Positions 43,592-51,654 of a DNA stretch of 64,000 nucleotides are shown here, in pieces. The DNA lies in NCBI GenBank assembly GCA_030149245.1, contig JASBRX010000015.1, positions 1-64,000 on the forward strand, given 5' to 3'. The notes under the pieces were generated by a model. The model made no database searches. It was not told the DNA's origin and saw only the letters and a list, made by a program, of their open reading frames with translations. Source of the DNA: Sphingomonas bacterium (lineage in GTDB: Bacteria; Pseudomonadota; Alphaproteobacteria; Sphingomonadales; Sphingomonadaceae). Numbering within the stretch: position 1 is the stretch's first letter; each line of letters starts with the position of its first letter. The position numbers and the translations under genes were made by a program.

Positions 43592-45106
43592 TTATTCATA
43601 CGGCTCGGCCACCATATTGCCGGCATAGTCGCTGAAGCGCGTGAAGCTCGATTCGAAGCTCAGCAGCACCTTGCCGGTCGCGCCGTGGCGCTGCTTGGCG
43701 ATGATCAGTTCGGCGAGGCCGAAGACGCGCTCCATTTCGAGCGCCCATTTGGCGTGATCTTCGAACGTCTTGGGATCGTCGCCTTCGCGCGGGCGCTTCG
43801 GCTCACGCGCCGCGACGTAATAATCCTCGCGGAACACGAACCACACCATGTCGGCGTCCTGCTCGATCGAGCCCGATTCGCGCAGGTCCGACAGCATCGG
43901 GCGCTTGTCCTCACGGCTTTCGACCGCGCGGCTCAGCTGCGACAGCGCGATCACGGGGACGTTGATGTCCTTCGCCAGCGTCTTGAGGCCGCGGCTGATT
44001 TCCGAGATTTCCTGGACGCGGTTGCCGTCGCGATTGTTGCCGCTGCCCTGAAGCAGCTGAAGATAGTCGACGATCACGAGGCCGAGTTCGCCGTCATGCT
44101 TGGACTGAAGCCGGCGCACGCGGCTGTGCAGCGCGCTGATCGTAAGACCCGCGGTGTCATCGATATAGAGCGGCAGCTGTTCGAGATCGGCGGCCGCCTG
44201 CGCCAGCTGCGCGAACTCGGCCTTGCTGATATTGCCCATGCGCAGCGCTTCGGACGCGATGCGCGAGCTTTCCGACAAGATGCGCAACGCCAGCTGATCC
44301 GCCGACATTTCGAGGCTGAAGAACGCGACCTTGGCGCCGATCGATTCCTTGGGGCTGATCCCTAAGCGAATGTCGTCCATCATCCGCCGCGCGGCATTGT
44401 AGGCGATGTTGGTGGCGAGCGAGGTCTTCCCCATGCCGGGACGGCCGGCGAGGATGATGAGATCGCTGTGGTGCAGACCGCCGATGCGGCCGTTGACCGA
44501 ATCGAAGCCGGTGGTGACGCCCGCGACGCCGCCGCCCGCACTCTGTGCGCGCTTGGCGTTTTCGAGCGCGATCTTGGTCGCTTCGTTGAAGGATTTGACG
44601 GTGTTGGCGGTGCCGCCATCCGCCGCGACCTTGAACAACGCCTCTTCGGCGCGGTCGATCTGTTCGCGCGGGTTGACGTCCTCACTGGTGTCGAGCGCCT
44701 TCTCCACCATGTTGCGGCCGACCGTCACCAGCTCGCGCAACAGGGCGAGATCATAGATCTGGCGCGCGAATTGCCGCGCGCCGATCAGGCCCGCGCCCGA
44801 TCCGGTCAACTGGGCGAGATAGCCGGGGCCGCCCAGGCTCGCCATCCCCTCGTCCTTTTCGAACAAGGGCTTGAGCGTCACCGGGGTCGCCAGCATGTCC
44901 TGCTTGCGCAGCGTCTTGATCGCTTTGAAGATGCGACCGTGGACCGGCTCGAAGAAATGCTGGTCCTGCAGCACTTCGACGATGTCGTCGGCAAGCCGGT
45001 TGTCGATCATCATCGCGCCGAGCAGCGCCGCCTCCGCCTCCACATTCTGGGGCAGGCGCGGGGCGGCATCCGCCGGGGCGGGGGGAATCGTTGCGAGCGT
45101 GGCCAT
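43592..45106 (-). CDS. dnaB: Replicative DNA helicase
   Basis: 504 residues. DnaB is the hexameric 5'-3' helicase of the replication fork. N-terminal domain: LPQNVEAEAALLGAMMIDN. C-terminal RecA-like domain: Walker A in LAGRPGMGKTSLATNIAYNA, VAFFSLEMSADQLALRIL, Walker B VIVDYLQLL, then ALSQLSRAVESREDKRPMLS and DLRESGSIEQDADMV. The start at 45106 has a GAAAGGGGGAT site. It is divergent from the UPF0262 gene, 93 bp away. Confidence 0.98.
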   Translation of the reverse strand: MATLATIPPAPADAAPRLPQNVEAEAALLGAMMIDNRLADDIVEVLQDQHFFEPVHGRIFKAIKTLRKQDMLATPVTLKPLFEKDEGMASLGGPGYLAQLTGSGAGLIGARQFARQIYDLALLRELVTVGRNMVEKALDTSEDVNPREQIDRAEEALFKVAADGGTANTVKSFNEATKIALENAKRAQSAGGGVAGVTTGFDSVNGRIGGLHHSDLIILAGRPGMGKTSLATNIAYNAARRMMDDIRLGISPKESIGAKVAFFSLEMSADQLALRILSESSRIASEALRMGNISKAEFAQLAQAAADLEQLPLYIDDTAGLTISALHSRVRRLQSKHDGELGLVIVDYLQLLQGSGNNRDGNRVQEISEISRGLKTLAKDINVPVIALSQLSRAVESREDKRPMLSDLRESGSIEQDADMVWFVFREDYYVAAREPKRPREGDDPKTFEDHAKWALEMERVFGLAELIIAKQRHGATGKVLLSFESSFTRFSDYAGNMVAEPYE

Positions 45107-45199
45107 ATCCCCCTTTCCCACTCCAGCCGCCGCGGCTCAACCCGCCATGGCCTGTTTATCCTGTGGACGAGACACCCGCGCGCCCGGTAGTGGCACAGC

Positions 45200-45682
45200 A
45201 TGGCCGACCCGCGGATCATCGACGTCACGCTGGACGAGCGCACGATCCTGTGGCGCTCGGCGGATATCGAGCAGGAACGGCGCATCGCGATCTTCGATTT
45301 GATCGAGGAGAACAGCTTCGCGCCGCAGCGCGCCTATCCCGATGGCTATGCCGGGCCGTATCGCATCGCGCTGTCGGTGCCGGAGGGGCGGCTGCAGCTC
45401 GACATCAAGCGTGCGGATGACAGCGCGTTGGAGACGCTGATCCTCAGCCTCGCCGCATTCCGCCGCCCGATTCGCGATTATTTCGCGATCTGTGACAGCT
45501 ATTTCCAGGCGATCCGCAGCGCGACCCCGGCACAGATCGAAACGATCGACATGGCGCGGCGCGGCATCCATGACGATGCGGCGCGGTTGTTGATGGAGCG
45601 GCTCGACGGCAAGATCGCGGTCGATCACGCCACCGCGCGGCGGCTGTTCACGCTCATTTGTGTCCTCCATATCAAGGCATGA
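45200..45682 (+). CDS. UPF0262 family protein
   Basis: 160 residues of UPF0262, a family restricted to alphaproteobacteria and of unknown function. Typical parts are IIDVTLDERTILWRSADIEQ, ERRIAIFDLIEENSFAP, GPYRIALSVPEGRLQLDI, FRRPIRDYFAICDSYFQAIR and MARRGIHDDAARLLMERL. It is cytoplasmic with no signal. It heads an operon with the GH25-like and cdd genes (ATGA overlaps). Confidence 0.95.
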   Translation: MADPRIIDVTLDERTILWRSADIEQERRIAIFDLIEENSFAPQRAYPDGYAGPYRIALSVPEGRLQLDIKRADDSALETLILSLAAFRRPIRDYFAICDSYFQAIRSATPAQIETIDMARRGIHDDAARLLMERLDGKIAVDHATARRLFTLICVLHIKA

Positions 45683-46353
45683 GGGCGGTGCGCATCTCCG
45701 CCGGGGTGATCCTCGCGCTGGCGCTGGTCGGCGTGTGCGCGTGGATGTGGGCGATCGCCTGGGCCCCGGCGCGCAGCGATTATGCGCAGCAGGGCATCGA
45801 CGTGTCCGATGAAGCGGGCAAGATCGACTGGTTCACCGCGCGCAGCAGCAGCCTCGATTTCGCCTATGCCCGGGCGACCGTGGGCGCCGATGTGCGCGAC
45901 GCCTTGTTCGCGGAGAATTGGGCGGGGATTTACGAGGCCGGGATCCGGCGCGGGGCGCTGCATACCTTCTCGCTGTGCCAGCTGGCGAGCGATCAGGCGG
46001 GCAATTTCACCGCGACCGTGCCGCGCGACGCCGATGCGCTACCCGTCGCAATCGACCTGGCGTTCCGCGACGATTGCCCCGCCCGGCCCGAACGCGATGT
46101 GCTGCTGGTCGAGCTGCGCCAGCTCGCCGCGACGATCGAGACGCATAGCGGCAAGCCGGTGATCCTGCGCATCAGCCCGGACTTCGAAGCCCATTATCAG
46201 GTCAGCGGAGCGATCGACCGACCGCTGTGGAGCACCGGCATGTTCTTTCCGCCGGCCTATTCCGCGCGCCCGTGGCGGCTGTGGCAGGCCAGCACCATCC
46301 GCCGTATCGAGGGGGCCGAGCGCCCTGTGAACTGGAATGTGATCGCGCCATGA
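45679..46353 (+). CDS. GH25-fold (lysozyme M1-type) protein, probably catalytically inactive
   Basis: 224 residues with an N-terminal signal anchor (about residues 7-31, VILALALVGVCAWMWAIAWA). The GH25 pattern is visible: GIDVSDEAGKIDWF, DFAYARATVGADVRDALFAE, AGIRRGALHTF, and near the end LWQASTIRRIEG then VNWNVI. However, the D-x-E catalytic pair (normally VVDLE or similar) reads AIDLAF, so the catalytic Glu is Ala, and the usual His after DVS is Asp. It may be a binding protein for cell wall rather than a muramidase. Coupled by ATGA to UPF0262 before and to cdd after. Confidence 0.8.
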   Translation: MRAVRISAGVILALALVGVCAWMWAIAWAPARSDYAQQGIDVSDEAGKIDWFTARSSSLDFAYARATVGADVRDALFAENWAGIYEAGIRRGALHTFSLCQLASDQAGNFTATVPRDADALPVAIDLAFRDDCPARPERDVLLVELRQLAATIETHSGKPVILRISPDFEAHYQVSGAIDRPLWSTGMFFPPAYSARPWRLWQASTIRRIEGAERPVNWNVIAP

Positions 46354-46799
46354 GTGAAGCCGACGCCCCCCGCCTGATCGCCGCCGCACGCGAGGCCGCG
46401 CGCAACGCGCACGCGCCCTATTCGAACTTCGCGGTCGGCGCGGCGCTGCTGATGACCGATGGCAGCATCGTCACCGGATGCAATTTCGAGAATGCGAGCT
46501 ACGGCCTGTCGCTGTGTGCCGAGACGGTGGCGACGGCGCGCGCCAATGCCGAAGGGCGGCTGCGCGATGTGGTCGCGGTGGGCATCATCGGCGGCATGAT
46601 GACCGACGGCGTGGCGCATGGCAGCGACCCGATCCGCCCGTGCGGGCGATGCCGGCAGGTGCTGAACGAGGCGGCGCAACTGGGGGGACGTGACCTCGCT
46701 GTCTATTGCGCGGGCGCGGAGGGCGATGCCTATGAAACGCACCGGCTGAACGACCTGTTGCCGCATGCCTTCGGGCCGGGGGATCTGGGGATCAGTTGA
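46350..46799 (+). CDS. cdd: Cytidine deaminase
   Basis: 149 residues. It deaminates cytidine and deoxycytidine to uridines in salvage. The zinc ligands and the proton-shuttle Glu are in LCAETVATA and RPCGRCRQVLNEAA, with APYSNFAVGAALL and GCNFENASYGLS before them. This is the short homotetrameric type. It starts in an ATGA overlap with the GH25-like gene. Confidence 0.97.
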   Translation: MSEADAPRLIAAAREAARNAHAPYSNFAVGAALLMTDGSIVTGCNFENASYGLSLCAETVATARANAEGRLRDVVAVGIIGGMMTDGVAHGSDPIRPCGRCRQVLNEAAQLGGRDLAVYCAGAEGDAYETHRLNDLLPHAFGPGDLGIS

Positions 46800-46911
46800 A
46801 GAAGCGGTAGAGTTCCGCACCGAGATCCATCAGCTCGTCCCAAAGCAGTGCGACAAGTAGCGCCATGATGACCAGGATGGCGATGCGGATTGCGGAGTTC
46901 GATCGGGTCAC
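46792..46911 (-). CDS. 39-residue single-pass membrane protein
   Basis: Reads (M)TRSNSAIRIAILVIMALL and VALLWDELMDLGAELYRFFN, one membrane helix with basic residues before and acidic residues after. The start is GTG at 46911 in a GTGA overlap with the stop of the gene upstream (46908), and the stop overlaps the end of the convergent cdd by 8 bp. Coupling supports a real gene. The function is unknown. Confidence 0.55.
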   Translation of the reverse strand: MTRSNSAIRIAILVIMALLVALLWDELMDLGAELYRFFN

Positions 46912-47393
46912 GTTTCGTCCTCCGTGATCGTGGTTGGGGTCGGTGGGAGCGTCGTTACGCTGCGCACCGCGCTGAACAGCGCTAGACCCGCCACCGCCAC
47001 AAGGCCGAGCGCGGCGATCGCGAAGAGCGTGCTAACATCGCCGGGCGGTGACGCGGAGGTCGGTGCCTCAATGTCGAGCGCGCGGCTGAGCAGACGCCCC
47101 GCCACGAACGTACCGGCAAGGAAGATCGCGGCACCGAACAGGTTGAGCGCCGCCGTGGCGATCCGACCCAGGCGAGGACGCGCGAGATAGGCGATGACCA
47201 GCGCGAGCGCGGTCACCAGAAAGACCAGAAAGGCAGTCCGAGCGGCGATGGCGGTTAGCGCGCGCGCCTCGACCCCGAAGGCTGCCCAAGCGCTCGCCGC
47301 GAAATCGATCATCGCAAGTGCGACCAATCCAGCGCCTGCCGCCGAGACTGTCAGCGGCCGAAACCCTGCCTCAAAGCGATGTTCGTCCGTCAT
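46908..47393 (-). CDS. Membrane protein of unknown function
   Basis: 161 residues with about four membrane helices (LTVSAAGAGLVALAMIDFAA, TAFLVFLVTALALVIAYLA, ALNLFGAAIFLAGTFVAGRL, LFAIAALGLVAVAGLALFSA) and an acidic C-terminus. A GGGAGGGG site precedes the ATG at 47393. No family is recognised. It is coupled to the 39-residue gene (GTGA) and divergent from dcd. Confidence 0.7.
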   Translation of the reverse strand: MTDEHRFEAGFRPLTVSAAGAGLVALAMIDFAASAWAAFGVEARALTAIAARTAFLVFLVTALALVIAYLARPRLGRIATAALNLFGAAIFLAGTFVAGRLLSRALDIEAPTSASPPGDVSTLFAIAALGLVAVAGLALFSAVRSVTTLPPTPTTITEDET

Positions 47394-47464
47394 GACGGCC
47401 CCTCCCTCGCGCAACTATAGACTGCCCACTTGCCCCCGCCATGACAAGCGCGGCATGTAGCGGC

Positions 47465-48019
47465 ATGAGCATTCTTTCCGACATCTGGATTCGCGAACAG
47501 GCCACGCAGCACGGCATGATCGAGCCGTTCGTGGAGGCGCAGCGGCGGGAGGGGTGTATCTCCTATGGCTTGTCCTCCTATGGCTATGACGCGCGGGTGG
47601 CGGACGAGTTCAAGATCTTCACCAATATCGACAGCGCAGTGGTGGATCCGAAGGATTTTTCGTCGACCAGCTTTGTCGATCGCCAGACCGATGTGTGCAT
47701 CATCCCGCCCAACAGCTTCGCGCTGGCGCGGACGGTCGAATATTTCCGGGTGCCGCGCGACGTGCTGGTGATCTGCCTCGGCAAATCGACCTATGCGCGG
47801 TGCGGGATCATCGTCAATGTGACGCCGCTCGAGCCGGAATGGGAGGGGCATGTCACGCTGGAGTTTTCCAACACCACGCCTTTGCCCGCGAAAATCTATG
47901 CCAATGAGGGCGCGTGCCAGTTCCTGTTCCTCAAGGGGAACGAGCCGTGCGAGACCAGCTATGCCGACCGCGCCGGCAAATATATGGGCCAGCGCGGCGT
48001 AACGCTGCCGCGGCTCTGA
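47465..48019 (+). CDS. dcd: dCTP deaminase
   Basis: 184 residues. Dcd converts dCTP to dUTP, supplying dTMP synthesis. Conserved stretches are [25 protein letters not shown]-type [39 protein letters not shown], the catalytic-Glu region [18 protein letters not shown], and [10 protein letters not shown]. It lies near cdd but on a separate transcript. A GC hairpin follows 10 bp after the stop. Confidence 0.97.
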   Translation: MSILSDIWIREQATQHGMIEPFVEAQRREGCISYGLSSYGYDARVADEFKIFTNIDSAVVDPKDFSSTSFVDRQTDVCIIPPNSFALARTVEYFRVPRDVLVICLGKSTYARCGIIVNVTPLEPEWEGHVTLEFSNTTPLPAKIYANEGACQFLFLKGNEPCETSYADRAGKYMGQRGVTLPRL

Positions 48020-48344
48020 GGATGTCGCTCCCCTCCCGGAACGGGAGGGGTCGGGGGAGGGGCGCGCGTCTGCGCGCCGCAAAGAGTCTCACCCGTTAGA
48101 GCATCGCGCATTAAACCCGACTCACACAGCCGTTTGTGCTGAGCTTGTCGAAGCGCCGCCTACCACGCTTGTTGGGAGCGGCCCTTCGACAAGCTCAGGG
48201 CAAACGGCTGTAGAGAGATCCAGATTTAACACGCGCAGCTCTCGGCAGCAGAGCGACGGCGGAGCATCGAGCCCCGCCAGCCGCTACACCCTCCCCTAGC
48301 CCCTCCCTTTCAGGGAGGGGAATGACATGGGCTCGCGGCCAGCC
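48020..48344. repeat. Repeat-filled intergenic region with nested inverted repeats
   Basis: 325 bp without a gene. Outer pair: a hairpin CCCCTCCCG-GAA-CGGGAGGGG (48030-48050) with a GGGGGAGGGG tail, and its inverted counterpart CCCCTCCCT-TTC-AGGGAGGGG (48300-48320). Inner pair: 27-bp arms at 48127-48153 and 48184-48210 (25 of 27 match) of the GCTTGTCGAAG family also found at 21956. The first hairpin may end the dcd transcript. Confidence 0.82.
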
Positions 48345-48707
48345 TTACCGCCCCGCCATCTGGCCGGCGTCGAGCAAGCGGATGCCGCGTTGGGCGACGG
48401 CGTGCGAAGCGGTCACCTGACCATCCGCCACGTCCATCGCCACCGGCTTGAGTGCGAGCACGCGGTGATAGAGCGCGCGCGCTTCGGCCACCCGCCCGGT
48501 GCGGGCATAGACGGCAGCAAGGTTGAGCATCACTTCCGGACGCGCGGGGAAGATGCGCTGTTCGGCGAGCAGCTGGCGCTCGGCGAGATCGTAATCGCCC
48601 GCCGCGATCGCGAGATGGGCATTGGGTTGTTCGGCAGATTGGGCCTGCACCGCCGGGCTCATCGCCAGCGGTGCAGCCAGGACAATCGATGCGAGGATCT
48701 TATGCAT
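48345..48707 (-). CDS. Exported TPR-like protein
   Basis: 120 residues with a signal peptide (MHKILASIVLAAPLAM, cleavage near AVQAQS). Helical repeats follow: NAHLAIAAGDYDLAERQLLA and PEVMLNLAAVYARTGRVAEA, then ALYHRVLALKP, consistent with two tetratricopeptide units that bind a partner protein. The AGGAGAG site fixes the start at 48707. The partner is unknown; the TonB-ExbBD operon ends just upstream. Confidence 0.75.
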   Translation of the reverse strand: MHKILASIVLAAPLAMSPAVQAQSAEQPNAHLAIAAGDYDLAERQLLAEQRIFPARPEVMLNLAAVYARTGRVAEARALYHRVLALKPVAMDVADGQVTASHAVAQRGIRLLDAGQMAGR

Positions 48708-48822
48708 TGCACGCTCTCCTAATATTACATTTCGATGACACATTGGTGTCATTAATGTTTCAGGTGCGCAAATGCGTTGATTGCAATCGTCACGGTCGGC
48801 TCCAAGCGCTTGGCGCCACAAC

Positions 48823-48852
48823 AAAAAAAGGGCGACCCGAAGGCCGCCCTTT
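48823..48852 (-). terminator. Rho-independent terminator of the tonB-exbBD operon
   Basis: On the minus strand, AAAGGGCG (48852-48845) pairs with CGCCCTTT (48834-48827), enclosing CCTTC-type loop sequence, and is followed by a T-run continuing to 48823. It lies 27 bp after the last exbD stop. Confidence 0.88.
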
Positions 48853-48878
48853 GATGTTCGTTCGGTTCGCCGCAGCGA

Positions 48879-49307
48879 TCAGAACTCTTTGCGATACTGC
48901 TCATTCCCGACAAAGCCGAGCTTCGTCACGGCCGACCGCTTGATCACCGCCAGCACCTCGTCAACGCGCTCATAGCGCGCCTCGGGGTTCGGCTGGAAGT
49001 GGAGCTCGGGCTCCGGGGTGATCTGCACGCTCTGGTCGAGATACTGACGCAGCGTCACCAGATCGATCTCACTGCCGTTCCAATAGACGCGACCATCGGG
49101 TTCGATCGTGACCTTGTTCTTCTGCGGTTCGATCACGATATTCTGCGGCTGATCCGTAGGCTGAGGAAGATCGACCTTCACCGCGTGCGACTGGGGCGGG
49201 ATGGTAACGATGAGCATGATGAGGAGGACGAGCATGACGTCGATCAACGGCGTCGTGTTCATCTCCATCATCGGCTCGCCATCACTCTTACCGGCGCTCA
49301 TTCCCAT
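48879..49307 (-). CDS. exbD: Biopolymer transport protein ExbD (second copy)
   Basis: 142 residues. ExbD is the membrane stator partner of ExbB that uses the proton gradient to energise TonB. The single helix carries the essential Asp (MNTTPLIDVMLVLLIMLIV). The periplasmic domain ends with RYERVDEVLAVIKRSAVTKL and GFVGNEQYRKEF. AGGAG precedes the ATG. This copy is last in the operon and differs clearly from the copy at 49332. Confidence 0.95.
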   Translation of the reverse strand: MGMSAGKSDGEPMMEMNTTPLIDVMLVLLIMLIVTIPPQSHAVKVDLPQPTDQPQNIVIEPQKNKVTIEPDGRVYWNGSEIDLVTLRQYLDQSVQITPEPELHFQPNPEARYERVDEVLAVIKRSAVTKLGFVGNEQYRKEF

Positions 49308-49331
49308 GGTGTGTACTCCTGAACTTCGGGC

Positions 49332-49805
49332 TTACTGGGCGCCCAGTTGCGGCTGCGAGATGAAGCCGACTTTGACGAAGCCCGCGCTCTGCATGGTGTA
49401 AACGACGCCGCCGATGCACTTGTACGGCGCGTTGGCGTCGCCGCGGATATGCACTTCGGGGATATCGTCCGGCTTGAGATTGGCCTTACCAACCCGATCG
49501 ACCACCGCCTGCAGATTGTCGCTTGCACGCTTCAGCAGTTCGGCGCTGGTGATCGGCGTCATCTGCCAGAACACCTGACAGTTGCCGCTCGCATCGCCGC
49601 GCACTGCAAGCAACACGTTCTCCGGCTTGGTTTCGGTCGGTTCGAACGCCACCTTGGGCAGTTCCAGCTCGACCGACTGAATCGCGACCGGAATCGCGAT
49701 CAGGAAGATGATGAGGAGTACCAACATGACGTCCACCAGGGGCGTCGTATTGATGTCCGACATCGGTTTTTCTTCGGCGCCATCGCCGCCTACACTCATC
49801 GCCAT
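49332..49805 (-). CDS. exbD: Biopolymer transport protein ExbD (first copy)
   Basis: 157 residues. The transmembrane segment is INTTPLVDVMLVLLIIFLIA with the conserved Asp. The periplasmic region contains two Cys (GNCQVFW and NAPYKCIGG), absent from the second copy, and ends FVKVGFISQPQLGAQ. Two ExbD proteins downstream of one ExbB are known in Xanthomonas and sphingomonads, where the second ExbD can be substrate- or function-specific. Confidence 0.95.
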   Translation of the reverse strand: MAMSVGGDGAEEKPMSDINTTPLVDVMLVLLIIFLIAIPVAIQSVELELPKVAFEPTETKPENVLLAVRGDASGNCQVFWQMTPITSAELLKRASDNLQAVVDRVGKANLKPDDIPEVHIRGDANAPYKCIGGVVYTMQSAGFVKVGFISQPQLGAQ

Positions 49806-49908
49806 TGGCGCAATCCTATCTTTCGCATCCTGTCCCCGGACCCAGATGGTCCGGCGGGTGACCGTGCGGCGCGGCTGCCCGCCACCGCACGGTCAATCAG
49901 TCGAAGCT

Positions 49909-50673
49909 TCAGGCCTTGGCAGTGGTCGCGACCGGCGGCGCCTTCGGCGCAGCCTTCGCACCCTTCACGGCCGGACGGACGCGACCGTCCGACGCCAGGT
50001 GGCCAAGCACGTCGTTCGAGAACGAACCCAGCTGTTCGGCGATCCGCTTATTGCGGGCCTGCAGCCAGTTATAGGCGAGCACGGCCGGGACCGCGACGAC
50101 CAGGCCGAGTGCGGTCATGATGAGCGCTTCACCGACCGGGCCGGCAACGGTGCCGATCGACGCATCGCCCGCCGCACCGATCTTGATCAGCGCGCGGAAA
50201 ATGCCGACGACGGTACCGAACAGACCGATGAACGGCGCGGTCGAACCCACGGTCGCGAGGAACGCGAGACCGCTGCTCAGCTGCGAGTTGATCGCGTCTT
50301 CCGAACGCTTGAGCGAGCCGTGCAGCCAGTCATGCGCTTCGATCGGATCGGTCAGTTCCTTATACTGGTCCTGCGCGAGCAGCGCGTCGTCGACGATCTG
50401 GCGATAGGCCGAGTTCTTTTCGAGCTTCGCAGCGCCTTCGCGCAGGCTGGCCGACTGCCAGAAGGTGGCGCGGACGCGCTGATACTGGTTCAGCACCTTC
50501 TGCTGTTCGAACACCTTGGTGAACAGGATGAAGAGCGAGAAGAACAGCATGACGGTCAGGATGGTCGCGGTGCCCCAGGCGATCACGCCGCCTTCGTTCA
50601 TGGCGTGCAGGATGTCGAAGTTCGTGGCGGGGGCCGGTGCGGCAGCGGCTCCGGCGAGGATGGTGGTGAACAT
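49909..50673 (-). CDS. exbB: MotA/TolQ/ExbB proton channel protein
   Basis: 254 residues. ExbB forms the pentameric channel around ExbD. Three helices are visible: GGVIAWGTATILTVMLFFSL, then LAFLATVGSTAPFIGLFGTV and GEALIMTALGLVVAVPAVLA, with the conserved Thr/Gly residues of the family. The C-terminal tail is Ala/Lys/Pro-rich (VKGAKAAPKAPPVATTAKA). The start at 50673 is preferred over 50694. Confidence 0.95.
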   Translation of the reverse strand: MFTTILAGAAAAPAPATNFDILHAMNEGGVIAWGTATILTVMLFFSLFILFTKVFEQQKVLNQYQRVRATFWQSASLREGAAKLEKNSAYRQIVDDALLAQDQYKELTDPIEAHDWLHGSLKRSEDAINSQLSSGLAFLATVGSTAPFIGLFGTVVGIFRALIKIGAAGDASIGTVAGPVGEALIMTALGLVVAVPAVLAYNWLQARNKRIAEQLGSFSNDVLGHLASDGRVRPAVKGAKAAPKAPPVATTAKA

Positions 50674-50747
50674 GTGCGGTTCTTTCCCTATCAAATAACG
50701 ATTGTGATGTCGGTGTCCGGGTCAGGCGTGCGGAGCACGCCCGCCCA

Positions 50748-51428
50748 TCAGTCTTCGAGCTGCCAGCGGAAACGGAGCGACTTGGTTCCACCTGCGACCG
50801 GGTTCCCGGCCGCGTCGAGCGCGGGCGAGTAGCGACCACGACGAGTCACCAGGCTGCACGTCGCGGAGTCCAGCGCGGACGAACCCGACGAGTCGGTCAC
50901 CCGGCAATTTTCGATGCGCCCCTGGGCGTTGATCGAAAAGGTGATGCCGACCGAACCTTCGTCGCCGGCACGACGTGCGGCGGGCGGATAGTCGTCCGGC
51001 GTGACCCACGACCCCGGATTGCCACGCGCGGCAGCGGCCTTGCTGATTGCAGGCGGCGGCGGCGGTGCGGGAGGCGCCGGAGGTGCCGGCGGCGCAGGTG
51101 GCGTCGTCGGCTGGAACGGCGGCGGATTGGGCGACGTCTGCATCGGCGGCGCCTGGGTCGGCGTCTGCACGAGCGGCGGCGGCGCGACCACGGTCGTCGG
51201 CGGTGGCGGCGGGACCGGAGAATCCGGCGGCGGCGGCGGCGGAGGCACTTCCTCAGGCGGAGGTGGCGGCTCCTGGACCTCGAAGACTTCCATCTCCTCG
51301 GCCTTTTCCTTGATATATTTGTAGGCGAGCCCGGTCACGAACACGTACCCGAGAATGGCAAGGATGACCGAGACGACCACGATCGCCACGACCCGACTGC
51401 CTCCTACATCACGATCTGCGTAGGCCAT
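50748..51428 (-). CDS. tonB: Energy transducer TonB
   Basis: 226 residues. It has an N-terminal membrane anchor (VVAIVVVSVILAILGYVFVT), a long Pro-rich periplasmic spanner with Pro runs and PPAPPAPPAPPAPPPPP-type repeats, and a C-terminal TonB domain: YPPAARRAGDEGSVGITFSI, AQGRIENCRVTDSSGSSALD and a final LRFRWQLED. It contacts the TonB boxes of outer-membrane receptors. The ribosome site AAGGAG is 13 nt upstream. First gene of the tonB-exbB-exbD-exbD operon. Confidence 0.95.
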   Translation of the reverse strand: MAYADRDVGGSRVVAIVVVSVILAILGYVFVTGLAYKYIKEKAEEMEVFEVQEPPPPPEEVPPPPPPPDSPVPPPPPTTVVAPPPLVQTPTQAPPMQTSPNPPPFQPTTPPAPPAPPAPPAPPPPPAISKAAAARGNPGSWVTPDDYPPAARRAGDEGSVGITFSINAQGRIENCRVTDSSGSSALDSATCSLVTRRGRYSPALDAAGNPVAGGTKSLRFRWQLED

Positions 51429-51551
51429 TCAGCAACTAAACTCCTTCATTCGCCGCGCCGTTGCCCGGCACCCTGGCATCATTGTCGGCGTGGCTCTCCC
51501 GGTCGGGCAATCGTAAGACCGACCGGCGGCGGCGCGAGTCCTATCGCGGCG

Positions 51552-51568
51552 GTTTGCGCGACGCAAAC
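51552..51568. promoter_or_regulatory. Perfect 7-3-7 palindrome in the tonB upstream region
   Basis: GTTTGCG-CGA-CGCAAAC, perfectly symmetric over 17 bp, lies 124 bp before tonB and 87 bp before the divergent exported protein. A TATAAT hexamer is at 51591-51596. The palindrome may be an operator of one or both genes. Its binding protein is unknown; it does not match the usual Fur box. Confidence 0.45.
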
Positions 51569-51654
51569 GCTTTGTCGGACGTAATAAACGTATAATCCGC
51601 ACGTGGCAGAAATATTTCTGTATGCTGCTGGGACATTGCCTTAGAATGAATGGC

